From Mycobacterium sp. (GTDB taxonomy: Bacteria; Actinomycetota; Actinomycetes; Mycobacteriales; Mycobacteriaceae): a stretch of DNA of 32,715 bases. Shown in pieces: positions 28,919 to 32,715 of the stretch. A program made the translations under genes and the position numbers. A model generated the notes under the pieces. It saw only the letters and a list, made by a program, of their open reading frames with translations, ran no database searches and was not told the origin of the DNA. Location of the stretch: the NCBI GenBank assembly GCA_020438865.1, contig JAGQTU010000038.1, positions 3,695 through 36,409 of the forward strand. Reading direction: 5' to 3'. How positions within the stretch are numbered: the stretch's first letter is position 1; each line of letters begins with the position of its first letter.

Positions 28919-28975
28919 TACCGCAACGCTTTTCGCAGCCAGTCGGCGGATTTACCCGCCGGGAAGGAGAAATAC

Positions 28976-29686
28976 GTGTCCGAGGCCAGGACGGCGCTGG
29001 TGACCGGCGGGGGTTCGGGGATCGGGGCGGCCGTCGCCGCGCGGCTGCGCTCCGACGGCCATCGGGTGGCCGTCCTCGACCTCAACCCGTGCGACGCCGA
29101 GTTCAGCCATGTCGCCGACGTCACCGACCGGGCTCAGATCGACGCCGCGCTCGCCGAGATCCGTGGCGCGCTGGGGCCGGTCACCATCCTGGTAAACGCC
29201 GCGGGCAAGGACAGCTTCCGGCGCTTCACCGACATCGGCTTCGACGAATGGCACCGGATCATCGACATCAACCTGCACGGGGTGTTCCACACCACCCAGG
29301 CCGTCCTGCCCGACATGGTCGAGGCGGGCTGGGGCCGCATCGTGAACATCTCCTCGTCCAGCACGCATTCCGGGGTGCCGTACATGTCGGCCTACGTGGC
29401 GGCCAAATCGGGCGTGAACGGGCTGACGAAAAGCCTTGCGCTGGAATACGGTCCGGCGGGTATCACTGTCAACGCGGTCCCGCCGGGCTTCATCGACACC
29501 CCGATGCTGCGCAGCGCCGAAGCGCGGGGCAACCTCGGTGACGTCCAGGCCAACATCGACGCGACACCGGTGCGGCGGATGGGCAAGCCGGAGGACATCG
29601 CCGCCGCATGTGCGTTCTTCATCTCCGAGGAGGCCGGCTACATCACCGGTCAGATCCTCGGGGTCAACGGCGGGCGCAATACCTGA
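28976..29686 (+). CDS. Short-chain dehydrogenase/reductase
   Basis: A 236-residue classical SDR with the nucleotide site TGGGSGIG (residues 10-17), NAAG (about 74-77), the catalytic Ser in NISSSSTH, and Y-x-x-x-K in YVAAKSG. The Asp closing the second strand (VAVLDLN) points to NAD(H) rather than NADP(H). It most resembles 3-oxoacyl reductase (FabG)-like and hydroxysteroid or alcohol dehydrogenases. AAGGAG precedes GTG 28976. Following the TetR gene by 57 bp, it is probably part of its operon and may oxidise the hydroxyl made by the neighbouring P450. Substrate unproven. Confidence 0.9.
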   Translation: MSEARTALVTGGGSGIGAAVAARLRSDGHRVAVLDLNPCDAEFSHVADVTDRAQIDAALAEIRGALGPVTILVNAAGKDSFRRFTDIGFDEWHRIIDINLHGVFHTTQAVLPDMVEAGWGRIVNISSSSTHSGVPYMSAYVAAKSGVNGLTKSLALEYGPAGITVNAVPPGFIDTPMLRSAEARGNLGDVQANIDATPVRRMGKPEDIAAACAFFISEEAGYITGQILGVNGGRNT

Positions 29687-29695
29687 AAGTAGCGC

Positions 29696-30361
29696 TCAGC
29701 CCGCGGCTTTCGAGGTCGGAGTCGCGGTCACCGTCACGGTAGTGGTGCTGACCGCGGTCGTCGGTGCCGTCGTCGACGCAGTTGCCGATGACGAGGGCGT
29801 TCCCGCCGGGAACCGGGGCTGCTGAAACTCGATCCACGAGTCGCGATAGATCACGTTGTCGCCCTCAGACACCAGGAACACCGTCGGCGACACCGAGTAG
29901 GTGACACCGTCGTTGCTGGCGACCAGCGTGCCGTTGGCGCCGCGGGTGGCCGGGATCGTCAGCGAGGACTTGTCGCTGAGCCGCACCCCGCGGTACTCCA
30001 GCGCGCCGTCGGGGTCGACGCAGATCGCCACCAGGGAGCGTTCGGTGCGGCCGTAGGCCATCAATGTCTGCTTGTCGTCGCAGCGGGCCGCGGTGTTGAC
30101 GTAGCCCTGCTTGTCCGCGGTGTACGTCGCCCCCGAGGACGAGGTGGCCGACGGTGACGTGGTCACCGTCGCCGAGGTGGTCGCGGTCGCGGTCGCCGTC
30201 GCGGTGGTGGTGCTCGTCTCCGGTGCGGCCTGGGCCCGCGGCAGGGAGTCCGGGGGACCGGCCTGCACGGCGAGGCCCACGGCCACCGCCACCGAGGCCA
30301 GCGCGGTGCCTGCGCCCAGCGACGCGAACAGCCGGGCCGGGCGTTGATCGTGTTCGGACAT
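29696..30361 (-). CDS. Thr/Ala-rich membrane-anchored protein of unknown function
   Basis: A 221-residue protein with a basic N-terminus, one membrane helix or signal anchor (about 12-33), a Thr/Ala/Ser low-complexity linker (about 48-75, repeated T-A-T-A), then a globular domain (about 80-185) with two Cys (in ARCDDK and AICVDPDG) that could form a disulfide, and a second Thr/Ser-rich tail. This layout, a domain flanked by flexible O-mannosylation-like linkers, is typical of mycobacterial exported proteins. No enzyme motif is seen. It converges on the SDR gene (9-bp gap) and is divergent from the 30460 gene. Confidence 0.7.
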   Translation of the reverse strand: MSEHDQRPARLFASLGAGTALASVAVAVGLAVQAGPPDSLPRAQAAPETSTTTATATATATTSATVTTSPSATSSSGATYTADKQGYVNTAARCDDKQTLMAYGRTERSLVAICVDPDGALEYRGVRLSDKSSLTIPATRGANGTLVASNDGVTYSVSPTVFLVSEGDNVIYRDSWIEFQQPRFPAGTPSSSATASTTAPTTAVSTTTVTVTATPTSKAAG

Positions 30362-30446
30362 GCCCTAAGCGAACCACCTCCGACCCCGTTTGGCCCGCTG
30401 CCGCGGCGGCGTTTCCCCAAGAAATTGCGGCCGGCATCGGCCCGGC

Positions 30447-30452
30447 TACCCT
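30447..30452 (+). promoter_or_regulatory. -10 element for a leaderless 30460 transcript
   Basis: TACCCT ends 7 nt before GTG 30460; there is no Shine-Dalgarno, a good leaderless arrangement that also supports the chosen start. Confidence 0.55.
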
Positions 30453-30459
30453 CGGACGG

Positions 30460-31083
30460 GTGCGCGCTCGACGACTGGTGTTCACCGGGCATATCGCGGG
30501 CTTCGGCACCGCCGGCGGGGTTCGGCTGGTCATCGGCGTCTGGGCGGCGTCCCCGTACGGCAGCTTCGCCGATGTGATGGTGCAGACCGCCGACGACCAG
30601 CGCATCCTGCTGGCCCCCGACGAGCGGATCGCCGACTTCGTGGGGTCCACCTACCAGTTCGACCGCGTCGAACTGGGGCGCGTCGAGGCGGCCCTGGCAC
30701 CCGGCAGGTTGACGGTGACCGCGGCCGGCCTCGACGTCACGGTGGCGATCGGTGGGCCCGCACCGCTCGACCGGCTCCTGCGCCTGGTCCCCGGCCGGCT
30801 CGCCACCGCGCCGTGGTGGCTGCGCGCGATAGACCCGGTCGCCGCGCGCATAGTCGCCGGCGTGCACACCGCGGACAGCGCGGGCAACGGCAGGCGGGAG
30901 TACTACGGGGTGCGGCGCTCGCGCCGGATCGTGGGCGTCGCGGGCAGCTTCGCCGGGCAGGACCTGGGCGGGGTGGCGCCGCTGCTGCCGCCGGTGGGTT
31001 TCGGGTTCTCCTCGGCGCCGCCGGGCCCGCAGATCGTCGCCGTGACGACGACCATCGACCTGCCGGCCTCAGTCACCCACTGA
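30460..31083 (+). CDS. Conserved protein of unknown function
   Basis: A 207-residue soluble protein without signal peptide. Visible elements are RRLVFTGHIAGFGTAGGVRLVIGVWAASPYGSF-type strands near the start, ILLAPDERIADFVGSTYQFDRV, and GVRRSRRIVGVAGSFAGQDLGG near the end. The Gly/Val-rich strands suggest a beta-sandwich; similar proteins occur across mycobacteria with no assigned role, and I do not recognise a named family. The frame is supported by coding bias, by the leaderless promoter arrangement and by tight spacing to both neighbours. It converges on the STAS gene. Confidence 0.75.
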   Translation: MRARRLVFTGHIAGFGTAGGVRLVIGVWAASPYGSFADVMVQTADDQRILLAPDERIADFVGSTYQFDRVELGRVEAALAPGRLTVTAAGLDVTVAIGGPAPLDRLLRLVPGRLATAPWWLRAIDPVAARIVAGVHTADSAGNGRREYYGVRRSRRIVGVAGSFAGQDLGGVAPLLPPVGFGFSSAPPGPQIVAVTTTIDLPASVTH

Positions 31084-31108
31084 GACCGGGCGGGACGGCC
31101 ATGGCGCC

Positions 31109-31414
31109 TCAGTCCCTGGTGATCACCGCGGCCACCCGATCCAGCCCGGAGATCGTGAGCAGCGTCTTGATGGGGCCGTTCTCCCGCACAACCATGGTCA
31201 CGGCGGTCGTCGCCGCGATGGCGAACAGCGCCCGCACCGCGGCACTGTCGCAGTACCTCAAGTCGGTGAGGTCGACCGTTAGCGCCGGCGCCCCGGCCGC
31301 GGCATCGGCCAGCACGGCCCGGAACTCGTCGACGTTGGCGAGGTCGATATCGCCGGAGGCGGCGACGATCGGGGTGTCGGAGTCCGCCGTAACCCGGAAC
31401 TGGGCCTCTGTCAT
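31109..31414 (-). CDS. STAS-domain anti-sigma factor antagonist-like protein
   Basis: A 101-residue single STAS domain. It reads VAASGDIDLANVDEFRAVLADAA, then LTVDLTDLRYCDSAAVRALF, where D-S-A-A-V-R holds the Ser normally phosphorylated by an anti-sigma kinase, and a final helix pair. Such proteins release a sigma factor by binding its antisigma partner in response to stress. No kinase or sigma gene lies beside it, so it is an orphan in this window. GGAG lies about 8 bp upstream of ATG 31414. It may act with SigF-type partners encoded elsewhere. Confidence 0.85.
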   Translation of the reverse strand: MTEAQFRVTADSDTPIVAASGDIDLANVDEFRAVLADAAAGAPALTVDLTDLRYCDSAAVRALFAIAATTAVTMVVRENGPIKTLLTISGLDRVAAVITRD

Positions 31415-31765
31415 CAGCTCAACTCCTCGATCACGTCGGTGGTGGTTCCGGGTCGGCTTGCGGTCGATCGGCGCCGATCGCGGCCAGCGGCGCGAGTGTC
31501 GACGCTGATCTCCACAACCCCCAGACGCCGGACGGCCACCGACCGAGCCCGCATGACCGTCTGACGCAGCGCTCAACGCGTCGCTCACGTCCCCCCGTCG
31601 CACATTCGTTCCCCCGACGGCGTGATCGCCGGAGGAGCCTATCAAGGTCGCGCCGCGCAGAATGGGGCGCTGAGCGAAATCCGCGAAGTCGATGTGCCAC
31701 ACCGGTTAGGCTCAGCGAAGACCGGCGGGCACCTTGGCCCGTCACGGTGAACGTAGAGGGTGGAC
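31415..31765. other. Divergent intergenic region, about 350 bp
   Basis: No supported gene. The small frames on the minus strand are Arg-rich and look like shadows of GC bias. It must contain the promoters of the STAS gene and of the 31766 gene. TAGGCT at 31707-31712 is a possible -10 for the latter, giving a leader of about 47 nt; a minus-strand TAGGCT at 31642-31637 is a weaker candidate for the STAS gene. Confidence 0.5.
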
Positions 31766-32170
31766 ATGATTCGCGAACTCTTCATCGCAGCAGCCGTCGC
31801 GACCGCGGCGATGGCAGTGGCGCCGGTGGCCGCAGCGGATGAATTTCACGGACCGTTCCCCGGCGACCCGCCGGGCATGAACTACGAGGCTCGCTGGAGC
31901 GCCCCGTGTGACCGTTGGGACCTCTTCGTCTTCGGCCGCGGGCCCGGTGGCGAGCCGTTGATGTGCCAGTGGGTGCCCAACCAGTGGCCGCCGGTGGACA
32001 CCGGTTTCTGGCAGCTCTCCTACAAGATCTACGGGGTGCAGACGCCCGGCACGCCGTGCCCGAGCCCGCAGTCGGCGGCCCAGTCGCCCGACGGCCGGCC
32101 GATGTTGTGCCTCGGCGCCCAGGGCTGGGTGCCCGGCAGGTTCACCGGCGACGGGTTCTTCCCGGCCTGA
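31766..32170 (+). CDS. Small secreted mycobacterial protein
   Basis: A 134-residue protein with a Sec signal peptide (about 1-23, ending VAAA) and a Trp/Pro/Gly-rich mature domain with four Cys (in APCDRW, LMCQWV, GTPCPS and MLCLGA), probably two disulfides. The repeated W-V-P segments (CQWVPNQW and GWVPGRF) suggest a compact beta-type domain. Many similar small Cys-paired exported proteins exist in mycobacteria without known role. AGAGGG precedes ATG 31766; GTG 31760 is possible. It converges on the nitronate monooxygenase gene across a strong stem-loop. Confidence 0.75.
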   Translation: MIRELFIAAAVATAAMAVAPVAAADEFHGPFPGDPPGMNYEARWSAPCDRWDLFVFGRGPGGEPLMCQWVPNQWPPVDTGFWQLSYKIYGVQTPGTPCPSPQSAAQSPDGRPMLCLGAQGWVPGRFTGDGFFPA

Positions 32171-32207
32171 GCCGCCGCGGCCGCCCGGTCAGACGGCCGC
32201 GGCGGCT
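32170..32207. terminator. Bidirectional stem-loop between convergent genes
   Basis: A perfect 14-bp inverted repeat (32170-32183 and 32194-32207, arms AGCCGCCGCGGCCG and its complement) closes a 10-nt loop. It begins at the last base of the secreted protein's stop codon and runs into the last codons of the opposing gene, so it should stop transcription from both sides. No U tract, as is usual in mycobacteria. Confidence 0.7.
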
Positions 32208-32715
32208 TCGTTGATCTCCTCGAGCCTGCCGGTGGCCTCCAGGTACTCCTGCACCCAGCGCTCGATGACCGCGGAGGTCTTCTCGACCTTGGTGAACTGG
32301 CCGACCACTTGGCCGACCGGATTGAAGGCCACGTCGACGGTCTCGTTGGGGTATTTGTTTGTGGCTGCGACCGCCATCCCGGAAACCATGTACTGCAACG
32401 GCATTCCGAGCGGTTCGGGGTTGCCCGGCGTCTGCCACGCCTCGGTCCAGTCGTTCTTGAGCATCCGGCACGGCTTGCCCGTGAATGAGCGGCTGCGGAC
32501 GGTGTCGCGGCTGGTGGCCTTGACGTAGGCGGCCTGCTGCACCGGGGTGTTGTGCGCCTCCTCGACCATCAGCCACTGCGAACCCGACCAGGCGCCCTGG
32601 CAGCCGAGCGCGAGCGCCGCGGCGATCTGCTGACCGCTGCCGATACCGCCGGCGGCGAGCACCGGGCGGGGTGCGACCTCTTTGACCACCTGCGGCCACA
32701 GCACGATCGAGCCGA
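32189..32715 (-). CDS. Nitronate monooxygenase family protein, N-terminus outside window
   Basis: C-terminal part, 175 complete codons, of an FMN-dependent nitronate monooxygenase (2-nitropropane dioxygenase family), usually 320-380 residues. The TIM-barrel phosphate-binding strand is PVLAAGGIGSGQQIAAALAL and the following GCQGAWSGSQWL also contacts FMN phosphate. The extension after residue 80 of the fragment (SFTGKPCRMLKNDWTEAW, then NPVGQVVGQF) is typical of the actinobacterial group. The frame runs to the right edge. Members oxidise alkyl nitronates such as propionate 3-nitronate, though some mycobacterial ones may act on other substrates. The last codons lie within the stem-loop. Confidence 0.87.
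   Translation of the reverse strand, partial: GSIVLWPQVVKEVAPRPVLAAGGIGSGQQIAAALALGCQGAWSGSQWLMVEEAHNTPVQQAAYVKATSRDTVRSRSFTGKPCRMLKNDWTEAWQTPGNPEPLGMPLQYMVSGMAVAATNKYPNETVDVAFNPVGQVVGQFTKVEKTSAVIERWVQEYLEATGRLEEINEAAAAV

Noticed and set aside
30150-30230. Short-period GC repeat (gtcgcggtcgccgtcgc-like)
   Set aside because: Explained as codons of the Thr/Ala low-complexity linker in the 29696-30361 protein; not a mobile or regulatory repeat.
31431-31745. 104-residue minus-strand frame upstream of the STAS gene
   Set aside because: Arg/Ser/Gly composition typical of a non-coding GC-rich frame, no ribosome site, no family resemblance.

Overview
The window is high-GC DNA from a mycobacterium; the pattern suggests an environmental or fast-growing Mycobacterium/Mycolicibacterium rather than a tubercle bacillus, though the species cannot be read from the sequence. 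Lineage markers are a CmaA1-type mycolic acid methyltransferase, an Ldt1-type L,D-transpeptidase, a secreted AroQ-gamma chorismate mutase, a PepA-like protease, a DUF7159-type protein, P450s of the CYP124, CYP125 and CYP140 families, and sites resembling KstR and DosR boxes. Several genes lack a Shine-Dalgarno sequence and have a TANNNT hexamer 6-8 nt before the start codon, the usual arrangement for mycobacterial leaderless mRNAs. I see no tRNA, rRNA, CRISPR array or intact mobile element.

Layout. 1-2.5 kb: an amidohydrolase cut by the left edge, a flavin reductase-like protein and a Tat/lipoprotein dienelactone hydrolase. 2.6-5.5 kb: a less conserved patch with a coiled-coil membrane protein, the 3' stump of an IS5-family transposase, two coupled membrane proteins of unknown function and a frame-broken small secreted protein. 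5.5-8.2 kb: CYP124 followed, with a 4-bp overlap, by CYP140. 8.3-19 kb: mostly single genes for small secreted proteins, SRPBCC and NTF2-like lipid or ligand-binding folds, a serine hydrolase, a polysaccharide deacetylase, an F420-type oxidoreductase, chorismate mutase, methyltransferases and a PDZ protease. The order CYP140 ... SRPBCC ... chorismate mutase, all on the minus strand, recalls the M. tuberculosis Rv1880c-Rv1885c block with many genes interleaved. 19-22 kb: fdxA behind a DosR-like box, an AhpD-like protein, the DUF7159 protein and Ldt1.

22-29.7 kb is the regulatory core. A FadR-type regulator is coupled to a di-iron hydroxylase and has a perfect palindrome upstream. A CYP125-like P450 is coupled to a YceI lipocalin-like protein and lies behind a perfect match to the KstR consensus; next to it is an XRE regulator with its own 17-bp perfect palindrome. 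A P450-ferredoxin pair is divergent from a TetR-SDR pair across three copies of one operator-like element. Together these make separately regulated oxidation cassettes for lipid or sterol-like substrates. 29.7-32.7 kb: a Thr/Ala-rich membrane protein, conserved unknowns, a STAS protein, a small secreted protein and a nitronate monooxygenase cut by the right edge.

Family names rest on motif reading and recalled homologues, not on searches. Regulatory calls are pattern matches and need experimental or comparative support.
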